Assembly: GCA_009760855.2 (NCBI GenBank)
Contig: WPIO01000001.1
Coordinates: 19,929,501-19,993,500, forward strand
Length of the DNA: 64,000 nucleotides
DNA from: Cristatella mucedo
Taxonomy: Eukaryota; Bryozoa; Phylactolaemata; Cristatellidae
Reading direction: 5' to 3'
A program made the translations under genes and the position numbers. Under the pieces are notes generated by a model, which was given only the letters and a program-made list of their open reading frames with translations, did not search any database and had not been told where the DNA came from. Shown here one piece after another: positions 46,148 to 56,417 of this stretch (position 1 is the stretch's first letter; the number at the start of each line of letters is the position of its first letter).

Positions 46148-47142
46148 CTCCGGCTCCAAGTCGCAGGTAATCTTACGGTCATTATTATGAAGCTGTTTAA
46201 TGAATTTTCTTTTCGAAAAGCACAGTTGCATGCCTAAACAGCAGGGCTAAGCAAGGAATCCACGTCTTCTCCATCCCGTCACAACGAGAGTGGCTCGGTC
46301 CCGTCCATTAACTGTGCAAATCTAAGGCTGACTGGACCCTAACGCACTGACCAATCGTGGCTTGCAGGATTGGTTCGGGGCTGGTGAGCTCCGGATTGAA
46401 TTGAAATGCGTCGTCTCGGACGAGCAGTTGGAGTCAATTATTACTGGCTGGCGCAAGAGAGGACCGCAGTTTGTCCGATCCGCGCTGCTCGCATCGCAGC
46501 TTGCCCGAGCTCGGCCCCCTGCTGGGTCAGGGCCGAGCTCGCGAGGATTCCACCACAAACAGCCTGCCGCTCGTCGCGGTCAGTCGTCGCGCCAACGTCG
46601 GGATCGAGGCGCACAGCGCACAGCTGGATCTAGGGAGCTGGTTCCGAGCAGAGAGCTCAGAGCTCCATTTCGGCAAGCACGGCTTGCACGGCAGCAATTG
46701 GTGGGCCGTGCTCTGACGCAGTGACTCTTCGAGGCTGTCGCTCTCTAGGCTTCGGGCCTTCCAGCCAGCTCAGGTAAACAGGCGGTCGATGCGAGGGGCG
46801 ACGGTCGGGGAGGGGTGCGCCTGGGTGCGGTCCTTCTATCGGCTTGTCCACTAGAGCCAGCGCTGCCTTAAGGGTGTAAGTCCAACAGTTAAGTGGTCAA
46901 AAATCGTAAGCATGTTGAAACCATATCGGCTACGCGACTGCTCGCGTATTGCAGCGAATTAGAGACGCTAGCTACGATTAGCAGCGAACTTCCGGTTCAC
47001 CAATCTTGCCAATGCTGATGCCGCCGCCTAGATTTTTAGGGTCTAAGCGGAGTCAACGTGGGAAGGAAGGCGTTTATTTAAAATATTATCTCTCGAAACT
47101 ATTTCGCGTGGCCGCTGAGACGCTGCGGCCAGCAATCTTTTC
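46148..47142. other. GC-rich region, no gene recognised
   Basis: 46340-46860 is strongly GC- and CpG-rich and is open in five frames, which is a composition effect. No tetraspanin or other domain is visible. On the minus strand an AATAAA lies at 47078-47073, a possible polyadenylation signal for the tetraspanin exon that ends at 47655. Confidence 0.3.
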
Positions 47143-47228
47143 CTTTGCAGCAAATGCAAAGCGCCAAGGAAGAGATTGAGTTCTCTGAGGGCGCTTTATC
47201 AAGTGCTTTATTATTATTATTATTATAT
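47143..47228 (+). mobile_element. LINE-B 3' tail only
   Basis: CCTTTGCAGCAAATGCAAAG, GCGCCAAGGAAGAGATTGAG, GAGGGCGCTTTATCAAGTGC and ATT repeats. Confidence 0.8.
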
Positions 47229-47654
47229 TCGAATGCCAGCATTCGATTCGCTCAGAACTTCGGACAGCCGAGAGCCTTAGGTGTGCAACTGTTGTCGCGT
47301 CGTCACTGGCGCACCAGTCCACTAGCGAACCAGCCACGCCCCGGCAAGAGTGCCATCGCGGCCCCGCTGCCGGGGTAGCGTGTGCCCTGCGTTTCGCTAA
47401 CTTCCAATAGACTCAGGCTGCGCCACTCGCCCTCCGTAGGGCCCCGGCAAGCCACCGGCCTTCGGTGAGCTACGGCGAGCCACCGGCCGCGCCGAAACCT
47501 CAAACTTCGCCGAAACCTCGCTCTCTGGCAGACTCGCTTTGCGCCTGCAGTAGCTTCGCCGCCGGCGCCGCGTTCGCTCTGTCTCGAACGCACCGCCGAC
47601 CGATCCGTGCGGCGTCGCGGCTCTGCGCAGTTTTGGCTAGCTCAAGTGCAGAAG
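47229..47654. other. GC-rich, probable 3' untranslated region
   Basis: Downstream of the tetraspanin stop codon on the minus strand. Open frames on both strands are unrecognised. Confidence 0.3.
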
Positions 47655-48674
47655 TCACGTGGCGACCGCTGATTTTGAGCCGCTCGACCGCTTCTTCTTG
47701 GTAGAGGGAGACTTCGCTCCACTTGCGCCGCCGCTAGCGACCCTGCCGCCGCCACTGGCACCTCCGCCGCCGCTGGTTCCACCGCCGCCGCTGGCTCCAC
47801 CGCCACCGCTGGCTCCACCACCGCCGCTAGCACCTCCTCCTCCGCCGTCGCCGCCGCTGGCTCCACCGACGCCAAGGGCGCTGCTGCCGCCGCCATTGGT
47901 TCGGCCGCCGGCAGTTCGGCCGCCGCTGGCTCCGCCGCTGGCTCCGCCGCTGGCTCCGCCGCTGGCTCCGCCGCTGGCTCCGCCGCTGGCTCCGCCGCCG
48001 CTGGCGTCTGCCTCGGTCTGCTTAGGGTCGCCGGCAGCCTGGTTCGATGCCACGGACACTGTCTTGGCGGCGGAAGGCGTCGGAGTCTCGTCCGCCGTGG
48101 CTCGCACAGCCATCGCCGCAGCCACAGCCGCCACCGCCGTCGCCGCCGCCGACGAGCTGGTGGACATGATGTCGTAGTCGGGCGGCGGGCGGATCTCGGA
48201 TGTCTTCGACCGCAGCGAGATGATAGATCGGCTCAGCTCGCTCGACACGCGAGACGCCGCGTCCACGGTTGTAGCCAGCACGCTCGTGGCTGAGGCCGCC
48301 GCCGGACCGCCGCCGCCGCGGCGGCTCGGCTTGGACTTGGCCGCGGCGGAGTTGTCGCCGCTGAGCACGGACACGCAGAAGCCCAGTCCGACGAGCAGGA
48401 CCACGATTTCGGCTAGCGCCACGCCAATGGCCGCTCCGAGGAAGACCCAGGACAGGTTGAGCAGAGTGGCGACGAGGACGCGCTTGCAGCCAAGCCAGTA
48501 GAGGCCGCGCGGCGGGCGGACGCCCTGCGAGTGGTCCCACTCCGAGCAATGGCCGACCTCGTCCTCGGCTGTGCTTTGGTGGCGGCAGCACGATTGAGGC
48601 ACCCCGATAGAGTTGCGGCGGGCAAACTTGCTGTCGGCGAAGTCTTGATGTCCGTTCCAGCCGCAGCACTGATA
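47655..48674 (-). CDS. Tetraspanin last exon with long Gly/Ala/Ser-rich tail
   Basis: A 1020-nt exon, 339 residues plus stop, phase-0 acceptor (TCTTCGGATTTAG before 48674, or CAG six bases on). It opens YQCCGW, the tetraspanin large-loop signature, followed by PQSCC (26-30), a lone Cys at 43 and WLGC (60-63), six loop cysteines in all. TM4 is about 70-99 with the conserved Glu at 89. The cytoplasmic tail of about 240 residues is far longer than the usual 5-30. It holds RRGGGG, an Ala-rich stretch, PPPDY (163-167, a PPxY motif known to bind NEDD4-type WW domains), a Gly-Ala-Ser minisatellite (about 225-315) and a basic end STKKKRSSGSK. The exon is much more GC-rich than the other tetraspanin exons. 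No first exon lies nearby, so its likely partner is 55415-55894. Confidence 0.85.
   Translation of the reverse strand, partial: YQCCGWNGHQDFADSKFARRNSIGVPQSCCRHQSTAEDEVGHCSEWDHSQGVRPPRGLYWLGCKRVLVATLLNLSWVFLGAAIGVALAEIVVLLVGLGFCVSVLSGDNSAAAKSKPSRRGGGGPAAASATSVLATTVDAASRVSSELSRSIISLRSKTSEIRPPPDYDIMSTSSSAAATAVAAVAAAMAVRATADETPTPSAAKTVSVASNQAAGDPKQTEADASGGGASGGASGGASGGASGGASGGASGGRTAGGRTNGGGSSALGVGGASGGDGGGGGASGGGGASGGGGASGGGGTSGGGGASGGGRVASGGASGAKSPSTKKKRSSGSKSAVAT
47735..48004 (-). repeat. Coding minisatellite (GGAS / GGGGAS units)
   Basis: Two in-frame arrays inside the tetraspanin tail: 12-base units (GCTGGCTCCGCC on the plus strand) at about 47925-48004 and 15-base units (GCTGGTTCCACCGCC type) at about 47745-47860. 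All units keep the frame. Length polymorphism is likely. Confidence 0.9.
48174..48188 (-). other. PPxY motif in the tetraspanin tail
   Basis: Codes PPPDY. PPxY motifs bind WW domains, for example of NEDD4-family ubiquitin ligases that direct membrane cargo to endosomes. Binding is an inference from the motif only. Confidence 0.5.
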
Positions 48675-49944
48675 CTAAATCCGAAGAAACGTTTTCTGAT
48701 TACAGAGCGAAGACGCCTTCGACGATTCGCTTTGACACTTAGCCCGCGGCCTGGGTGCAGACCTCTTTATAACGGCTCACCACAGGCGGGAAGACGATTC
48801 CTTATCGCCAAGTCGCCGCCGACGAGCGGCGAGAAAAAGATTTCGAGCAAACGGCAGAAGGGTGATCGATCTCTCGTTTTTCAGTGGCAGGCGGCCGGCG
48901 CTACCACTTACAACGCGCTGCTCCGACCCTGTCGCTCGCTACGTATGATCAGCAGCTAAAGTGATTTGGGCCTTTGTCGGTTTTTAAAATTGAACGCAAG
49001 CCTCGACCGAACGCAGAGGTAAAACTTCTTCAGTTCAGCTTCGCTGACTTAGCCGCAGCTGTATCGACTGGGCGCTGCTATTTCTACTAAGGACAGCGTC
49101 ATAGTTGATGCTTCGCTCCTCTAAACTTTAGGGAGCAATTCTTAACGTACAACGCCAGATGTTGATACGGCGCAGGTCGGGCGTACGGCGAGCGCGACAG
49201 CGCGACAGCTACAGGACGTAATGATAGGTGTGATAGCAGCGCCACCTTTGCAGTTTCCCGGCCGAGTGCGGCTTTGCATGATACAGCTACATGCGTGATT
49301 TAGAGATCTGCCAGTCTATACTTCTGAACGCAGCACTTGACCAATTCGGATTCTCGCCCGGTTAGTGTATCAACTTTTCTAATAATACTTCGCTGATTTA
49401 TTTGTGGTCGATGTAAGTACCGATAGGATCTCTAGGTCACTGAACATATTAGTGCATAGATATGGGCATTTGCTCCGCCTAGGCACATCCTAGAATCAAT
49501 GTAATTTCCTGGCAAGACAGCCCTCACGACCTAAGCTTTTGCAGCGTGAATTTTTTATGGATACGTTGTCAGCACGTAGGTATCAAATCCTAGTTTCTTC
49601 CGTCTTACAGGTCAGCTAGGGACCGCGGAAGTTTTCCGCATATTTGAAACGACTAGCGATCTATATATTCTTCTCAGCAGGTTTCAAATTTTGAGGTCAC
49701 CATTTTACAATGCTGGGGCAGAGGAAATATCTTCGCACGGGCTTGCACGTGGCTGGAACAGGTGAACAGCAGCAGAGCTAGTGACCAAGCCCTCAGACTC
49801 TGCTAGTTTGTAGGTTTATCAGCTACAAACCTTTCTAGAGTGGCTTGCTTAAATTAAAGAACCGAAATTCAAATATACTAAATAGTATCACTGGCACGAG
49901 CAAGTTTAATATTTGATTGTGGAATAATTCAAAAATATTTCTCG
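48675..49944. other. Probable intron; CpG-rich to about 49300
   Basis: Upstream of the tetraspanin last exon. No TM1-TM3 exon is readable on the minus strand here. A TTATAAAGAGG sequence (48774-48764, minus) looks like a TATA box but has no start codon downstream that joins the tetraspanin frame. Confidence 0.4.
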
Positions 49945-50128
49945 CTGGCTAAACAAAGCCAGCTGATTTAACAGCCTCTTTTGAATAGTACGTGACAGGA
50001 GAGCCTTTACGGCTATCCCCACCTCTTGCAATGGCTATAAAGGATTGCCTACAGCAGGATTTGAACCCACGACTTCGGGACCAAGTTCATGATAAGCAAC
50101 CGCTTTACTATGCATGTGCCCATTAAGT
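49945..50128 (-). mobile_element. SINE2 copy
   Basis: Minus-strand reading: GTAAAGCGGTTGCTTATC, B box GGTTCAAATCC, GGCAATCC, GTGGGGATAGCCGTAAAGGC, end AAGAGGCTGTTAAATCAGC. Confidence 0.78.
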
Positions 50129-50189
50129 CCGGCGTGGAGCGACTATCTGCTGGCTGCGAGGCGTCCATGCTGCGTAATGCAATTTATAG

Positions 50190-50338
50190 CTGGTTTGGTC
50201 CAGCGCTTAAGGTGCTCGCCCCGGTGACCAAGGCCTGGCTGAGTTCGTGAGCTCGAGCCCCGAGGCATATGCGAAGCGTCTGAGTAGAGAGATCAAGTTC
50301 TCTCGGGGTGCTATACAAATGAATTATATTATATTGTA
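50190..50338 (+). mobile_element. SINE1 copy
   Basis: AGCTGGTTTGGTCCAGCGCT, TAAGGTGCTCGCCCCG, B-box region GAGCTCGAGCCCC, tail GCGTCTGAGTAGAGAGATC, TCTCGGGGTGCTATACAAAT. A LINE-A terminus in the opposite orientation starts at its 3' end. Confidence 0.85.
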
Positions 50339-50339
50339 T

Positions 50340-50560
50340 ATTATCTCCGACTATAACTCCACAAAGCCGCGATACTTAAGTGAGCGTTACGCTGGAGTGT
50401 TTCATGTTGCACACGCAAAGCTTAAGCGGCTTTTGTTACGCAGACGGTAGCCAAAAGACTTCATGTCACGCAGCAAAGAGAAAGTGAGAAATTCTGCTGA
50501 GTCAGCAGGTCAGTTTGGGTAGCAGGTATCACTGAAGTAGAAGATCATCATAGCTGAAAA
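50340..50560 (-). mobile_element. LINE-A 3' fragment, short
   Basis: Minus-strand match to the LINE-A end: CTTTCTCTTTGCTGCGTGAC, CGCTTAAGCTTTGCGTG and GGAGTTATAGTCGGAGATAA. Confidence 0.75.
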
Positions 50561-53429
50561 AAAAGAATGCCGTGGGCTGCAATAAGAAAGCACATGTCTG
50601 GCCTGTACAATCTTACTTTTCGATGCGGTGGCAAGTGTCGGCCGCCACCACAGTGTAGTAGACGTATATCTGCACGCCCGCGCGCAAGTAATGGGCGCTG
50701 ACGTGCAAGGCAGGCAAGCTTTGCGCATAATAATGTGCCCAACTTCGTGCTCGGTGCTGAGAGTCCTTCAAAAGGCTTCGCGAAAGTGCAATCTAACTTA
50801 AACCGGTGTGCTTCTTGCCATGTGTTCAGACTCTATAGGTTAGCTGTGCACGACGGCTTGGGATTTACTGCTGCATCGTGGCGTTAGGCTACCGTACGAA
50901 TTAAATTAAAATAATAGCAGATAATGTTTTTGTACTCATGTCTTAAAGTCATGTCCCGTGGACTCAAATATACCTCATATAAAACTAACTGTAACCGTTT
51001 TAAAGAGTCAAATGGATATACAATCGGCTGGATATTCAGCTGGATTTACGATCACGATAACACTTCACTGCTTATCTTCGCGTTAAAGATAGAAATAAGA
51101 GAGAATGTGATGCCCTTTACTATTCTCCGATACCCATTACATAATGAAAATAATTAAGTCTTTTGGTCAGCGCCCAGTGAGAATAATTTCCTATCTAAGC
51201 CCTATAGAAATCGCTAGAAGATGAGCAAACTGGGGAATCATGAAATGCTAAGTATCCTGTTTACACAACAGCAAGCAAAAGGGAATTAGAATCAGGCTGA
51301 GAACAAGTTGTGCAGAATTTCTACCATGACACATCTGGGGCGTTAGGTAAAAGGTCCCATGACCATGCAAAGTTTACGCGACCAAGAAACACCGATTCAC
51401 TGAGGAAAAGAGTCAGCTGAACCAGACAGACGCTCTATAGGTGAGACTCAAGTTTTATCAAGTAAATGCAGGTGGTCACAGAGGCCATAAGCGCTACCGT
51501 TGACAGCACTGACCAGGCGAGCTGCAGTTTACCTATCGTTTGTCCCTCTTGAGATAACTCTGTGTTTGAGAAAGTGCACTCGGGTGAATCTTGTCGCCAT
51601 ACTGTTCCAGGCATTGGCTACAAACTCGTGAGCAACAGGAATGAAAAGCTGTGAGCAGAACGAAACAGTGACGTGGTGCTTTTAGTGAAATGGCAGATTT
51701 GATACCATCATCTATAGTTACTTGCAAGGAGCGTCACTTTTTAGAGATCTCTTGACTTAGACTTGACTTTTGAAAAAGTCTATTTCTACTGGACCTCTTC
51801 AAAAGTCATTATTCAAATTCATACCTCTCGCTGATTAAGATCTTCTTACCACAATGACCAACAAGGGATTTTACAAGCTCTATGGTTCTCTTGAGCGAAG
51901 ACCTTTGCCGCCATTACAGCTGCCTCCAGTGTGTCGGAGAGGCATAATTAAGTCCTCACTAGCAACATGGTTCAAGCCTTTGATTCAGGAGAAATTCGTC
52001 CACTCGTCCAGTATCCAAGAGACCTGCTAGGCTGAACAAATTAACTACACAAACTCACCCTCAATCCTCCAAGAGATACCTTGATACCTTAGCTTAGCTT
52101 CTCCTTGCTCAGCCTAGACTACTACAGGATTGCCAGTCGTCTCAAAAAATAAATTCCTACCTAGAGAATCATTTGAATGACTGTCATTTCCGCCTTCACT
52201 GATCTATTTGCAACAGTTTCTCGGGCTTTTTTGGAGCTTAAATAGTACTGTTTATAAGATTAGTGGATTAGAGCCTTCAGAGAGTTAACTTCGATGCGAC
52301 GCATTTCCAATACACTGACAAAGCATAAATATCACCTGACTCACGCCTTCCGGCTGCCTTAACCTAAGTAACTATTCAAGCTGACCAGGCAAATGCTCTA
52401 AAGAACAGATGAGTTGTTTTAGCTGTAAATTTCGTCAAGTAAGAGTGTGTCACGATTCAAGTCAAGTAAAGATTGTCAGGCTAAAGATCCGCAAGAACTA
52501 ATAGTACCGTCTCCAAATAAGTGTCTTATCAGAAGCTTATGTTAAATGAACGGTCAGAATATCTGCTAGTCTGATCTGACGTCTTCTGAAGCATTAAGTC
52601 AAGATTGTATCTGGAGTGGGATGATGGAGACCTAAAAATGAGACATCCGCTTTAAAATCAACATGGTTCCTAATAGGGGACCCGGTGAAGGTCTGCGAAA
52701 ACTGGCTCGGCAGTTGTAACGTGCACTACTGATAAATCTAGCCGCTGAGAGCTGCACTTAATGCAGGCGTCTTATTGACATGCCGGTAGGCTTTCAATAA
52801 AAGTGCTAGAAGTCTAAATAGCATCATGAATAGATGGGGACAGCAGCTTGCCGTATTCTTATATAAACCCGCTGAAGCCTATAAACAATGGTGCTTAGTT
52901 GACGTGGCTGTGATTAAGACTATTTTATAGTTTATAGTCTCTTTAAATTCCATTAGTTCGTGCGGTGATCCATATCATGGGCCAATAGTAACCAATACAT
53001 TGATATAATAAGAAACATGGACATAATTGATCAATTTGAAGCGTTTCAGCCGGTCATACCAGACAAATTGTACAAGAACATTCTTCAAGGTAGAAGGTTA
53101 GGTCGCACTTTATTTTTATAACCCCACGATCAGAAAAAGTTTTTCTTAGCATTTTTAAACAATGCAGCATCAAATTCCAACTATTTAAAAAACTGCTATC
53201 CTGAAAATTCCAGATAAATTAGTAACGTTTTTTGCGACGTACGGGTATGAAAGCTTGAGGGGCCTTGAATTAAATCCGGTAGTTGATTGATGATAAATGA
53301 TCGGCCAAATTACTGACATGACATAATGCCCTCATTTTTGGTAAGGAAGCGAAAAAGATTAGCTATTCCAAAGTGGGCATACAAACGGAAGAAAAACTAA
53401 GGTTTGCAATCGGAAAGACGTTTGAAGGA
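50561..53429. other. No gene recognised; anonymous 2.9 kb
   Basis: Short frames only, none with a known domain. If the tetraspanin exons at 55415 and 48674 belong together, this lies in their intron. Confidence 0.4.
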
Positions 53430-54080
53430 AGCAGACCCAACTTGCTGCTTTAGCTTCTGAAACGGCTTTAAATTTCCGAAATCAGCAAACTCTGCAGTTA
53501 GGCTTGTCTGTCGTGAACGTCACCGTTGCCACTTCACAATACTTCTAGCCAACCTCCACTGGCTGCCAGTCAAGCAGTGTATCGACTTCAGGGTTCTGTC
53601 GCTCACTTTCAGGTCCCTTTATTCTCCGGCTCCAGCCTATCGATCAGAGCTACTTCACCTATTGGCTAGGCGACGTGCCATCCAATTTTATGAATCAAAC
53701 GTCTAGCTATATCTCATATAAACCTCAAATCCTTTGGAGGCCGTGCCGGTAGCTCGTATACTCCGAAAGCCTGGAACTCACTCACGACTGGATGGCATTT
53801 AAAAAAAGCTATAAACACAACTATTTATCACAGCATTTAGTGGGTCCATGTGATTCTTCCTTTGTGTGCTTATGCGTGCTGACAGTGTACATACTTCTAC
53901 TGACCATATTTACATGCTAACCCTGTGCGAGTCACTTCTAATCATGCTCTGCTTAGTGGTATTGAGCACGCTACTAATCATCATTCGATCATGCTTCTAT
54001 TGCAGCAAATGTAAGTACCTAGAAAGAGCCTGGATTCTCCGAGGTCTTTATAATAAATGCATCATTATTATTATCAACCG
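53430..54080 (+). mobile_element. LINE-B copy, 5' truncated, decayed
   Basis: CHFTILLANLHWLPVKQCID, FRSLYSPAPAYRS, KSFGGRAGSSYTPKAWNS in broken frames, then the 3' untranslated region and tail CCTAGAAAGAGCCTGGATTC, TTATAATAAATGC and ATT repeats. Confidence 0.8.
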
Positions 54081-54634
54081 ATCCTTCAAGTATCTTAAGT
54101 GCTCTGCCGGACCAAGCCTAAAGGATGCCATTACTAAGATCGGGTTTGGCACGACTCTCGCTTTGACTGCCGCTTCCCTTCCAAACGGATGATTCTCCGG
54201 GCGGATTTCATCCTCTTCGACGCATCGGAGGAGCGCTGAGCTCTTATAAAATCATGTAGAAAATAGAAAGATTCTTGGTAGAAAGATCTAGCAATAGACG
54301 TCTGTCAGTTTCTGTAAACGCATTTTAAAGATCTTCAGATGGCGACACCTTACTCTTTAGCCTGAAGAGAACATAACATATGCAGGGTGTTATTTAAACT
54401 AGGGTTCTCTGTTTTTTCGTAATAAGCTGGCTCGTTGACGGCACAATAATTGCCTGAACGAAAATTGGCCAATTTTATTTGCCCAAGGACTTGTCTAACC
54501 CAAGAAAACCTTTCGCAGCCATGATCCTGCGATAAGGCATATGTTCGGTTCTTTAGTAAATACTTCAGGAATTTGGCAAAGTAAAACTAGTTTTTTTTAA
54601 TCGGAAGGGTTTTTATGTGTAAGGCGATATATCG
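54081..54634. other. No gene recognised
   Basis: Nothing recognised. Confidence 0.4.
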
Positions 54635-55025
54635 TCTTTAAGGTTCAATCACTCATTTTCAGGTCTCTCTGTTCGCATTCTTCTACCTGCGAATCCGAAA
54701 TACTTCATCAGGTTTCCCGTAATTTCACTGGCTCACCTTATTCTGATCGGTAGCCTGTGCCTCTAACCAACCTGTGACTTTGAATTCAGTTCCGATGCTC
54801 CCAGAGCCCTAAACGTCCCTCGCAACTGGCATAGCGACATTATTTGGCTTGAGGTCATTTAAAAGAAGTTACAAATCCACGCACCTTCAAGTAACCTGCT
54901 CTCCACCCGAGTGGCTTGTCCTTTGTGTGCTTATTTTAGCTGAAATATTGCATTTTGTGAAAAGCCAATTCATACGCTTCAATTGTATTATATTTAAAGC
55001 GCCCCAAAAGAAAGCTCAATCTTGT
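54635..55025 (+). mobile_element. LINE-B copy, very decayed
   Basis: Pieces in order: TTCAATCACTCATTTTCAGG (LSLTFRS region), GATGCTCCCAGAGCCCTAAA (YAPKAWN region), TCATTTAAAAGAAGTTAC (FKR end), GTGTGCTTATTTTAGCTGA (3' untranslated) and a tail AAAGCGCCCCAAAAGAAAGC. Confidence 0.5.
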
Positions 55026-55414
55026 ATTTCGCTATAGGAATTTTTAATTATTAAACAGGAAATGTAATTATTATAATGGTAAGCTGCAGGGCAGATCATT
55101 CTTTCATAAGTGGAAAATGACCTGCTGTATCGAAAGAACCAGAGGCTATCTATACACATATTTAACGATATGCATAAACGAATATAAGTAAATACAAGCA
55201 CCTGTATTTGCATCTAGTGCTCAGTGCCTTGAGTGAAAGAAAACGTTACACGGGTCTAATAGTTTTGGAAAAATAGCCTAAGCCCTAACAAAAAATTTAC
55301 GCGGAATCAACTGCATACCTAAATAATTAATTGTCGTGATTGACTCAAAAGCAAAAGACACGGCAGGATGGCTTGGTTTGCTGACACTAGTGGCAGCGGC
55401 AAAAGATTATTTAC
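55026..55414. other. No gene recognised; start of probable intron
   Basis: Downstream (minus strand) of the donor of the tetraspanin exon at 55415. Open frame continues about 31 codons past the donor, then stops. Confidence 0.4.
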
Positions 55415-55894
55415 CTTCTTCATGATATCATCGGTTATGTACCGTGAGTCTGGGTATCTTTCTGAAATGTCGTAGGCAAGAAGGTCCGAAATATAATCGT
55501 CAATAATGTTTAAGTTCATACGGGCAAATACTCCTCCCGTTAATTGACCAATAATGAGTATGGCTACCAATGCTACGTAAGCACTCAAGAGACACTTGTC
55601 TTCCTTGAATGCCCCATAGCATCCTAGAGCGCTAACAAAGAACACGAGTGATCCAAAAACGACGAAAATTGTGGACGCTGTGTAGACGAACTCTTTGATG
55701 TTCAGAAGTTCTTGTATTGCACTGCCCATTGATGAGTTCTTAACATACTCAGCATCAACGGAGATCCAGATACCGATTCCAAGTGCAATTCCTCCACCTA
55801 ATGTTAGCAGTATATTGATACTAACTAATGGCAACCTGCACCATCCGAATTTAGAAATTATCTTTTCCAAAAGTTCCTGTGTGGCAGATGCCAT
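55415..55894 (-). CDS. Tetraspanin first exon (TM1-TM3)
   Basis: A 480-nt exon, 160 residues, phase-0 donor AAG|GTAAAT. I chose ATG 55894 because it leaves a normal cytoplasmic N-terminus (MASATQELLEKIISKFGW) before TM1; the same frame is open 60 more codons upstream, without tetraspanin features. TM1 is about 21-46, the small loop 47-68 with sequon NSS, TM2 69-95, the signature GCYGAFKEDKCLL 91-103, TM3 101-124, and the start of the large loop ending ERYPDSRYITDDIMKK. The intron position and phase equal those of the complete gene at 26957-30138. The next minus-strand exon with the right phase and a CCG opening is 48674-47655, so I infer one gene with a 6.7-kb intron and about 499 residues. 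Base composition differs strongly between the two exons, which weakens the link. Confidence 0.88.
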
Positions 55895-55991
55895 GGAGAG
55901 TGTGCTGTGACCGCTGTTCCTAACAATGCAACCTAGCGGAAAGACCTGAAGGCACGTCACAATCTCAGTTTCATAAATCTGCGGTTCGCTT

Positions 55992-56417
55992 TCAAGTTTT
56001 CCTGCAAATATGATGCAAAGCACTTGTAACAGCATTTCCTGTATAAATACTTTTACAGGCGATTTTGTCAACAACGACGTTTCGGAATTTGCCTACAAAG
56101 GAAAATTGATTTATGGTTTTGGCCAACGGAACTACTCTCGGGAGTTCAGAGCAGTTACTTGTGGCTAGGATGAGCCCAATTTCACGTCTAAAGGATCTGG
56201 CTACAAGGTCCTCAAATTTAAACCACAGCTCAGTAAAACTATCCCAGATGTAAACCAGAAGCTTTAGAGGGGAAAGGCTGGTATACATGCAAGTGCCGTG
56301 GAACTTACTTTCTGACAGGATTTCTGCAAGTTTGGAAGCACCAGCATAGTTATAACATTTTTGTAAAGAGACATCCACGATATCTTCCATTGTTAACGAA
56401 ACATAGCTCAAGAACAT
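55992..56417 (-). CDS. Unrecognised 141-codon open frame
   Basis: Ends about 100 bases upstream of the tetraspanin start at 55894, on the same strand, and overlaps the upstream extension of that frame. It begins MFLSYVSLTMEDIVDVSLQK and has no signal peptide, TM segment or motif I can name. An acceptor-like CATCATATTTGCAG near 56004 (minus) suggests that part may be 5' untranslated exon or intron of the tetraspanin instead. It may be chance. Confidence 0.2.
   Translation of the reverse strand: MFLSYVSLTMEDIVDVSLQKCYNYAGASKLAEILSESKFHGTCMYTSLSPLKLLVYIWDSFTELWFKFEDLVARSFRREIGLILATSNCSELPRVVPLAKTINQFSFVGKFRNVVVDKIACKSIYTGNAVTSALHHICRKT

Noticed and set aside
46322-46558. Cys-containing minus-strand frame as a tetraspanin loop
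   Set aside because: It has four spaced cysteines but no CCG, PxSCC or TM4; the region is open in most frames because of its composition.
47659-48177. 172-codon Pro-rich plus-strand frame
   Set aside because: It is the antisense shadow of the tetraspanin tail; Gly/Ala/Ser codons read as Pro/Ala on the other strand.
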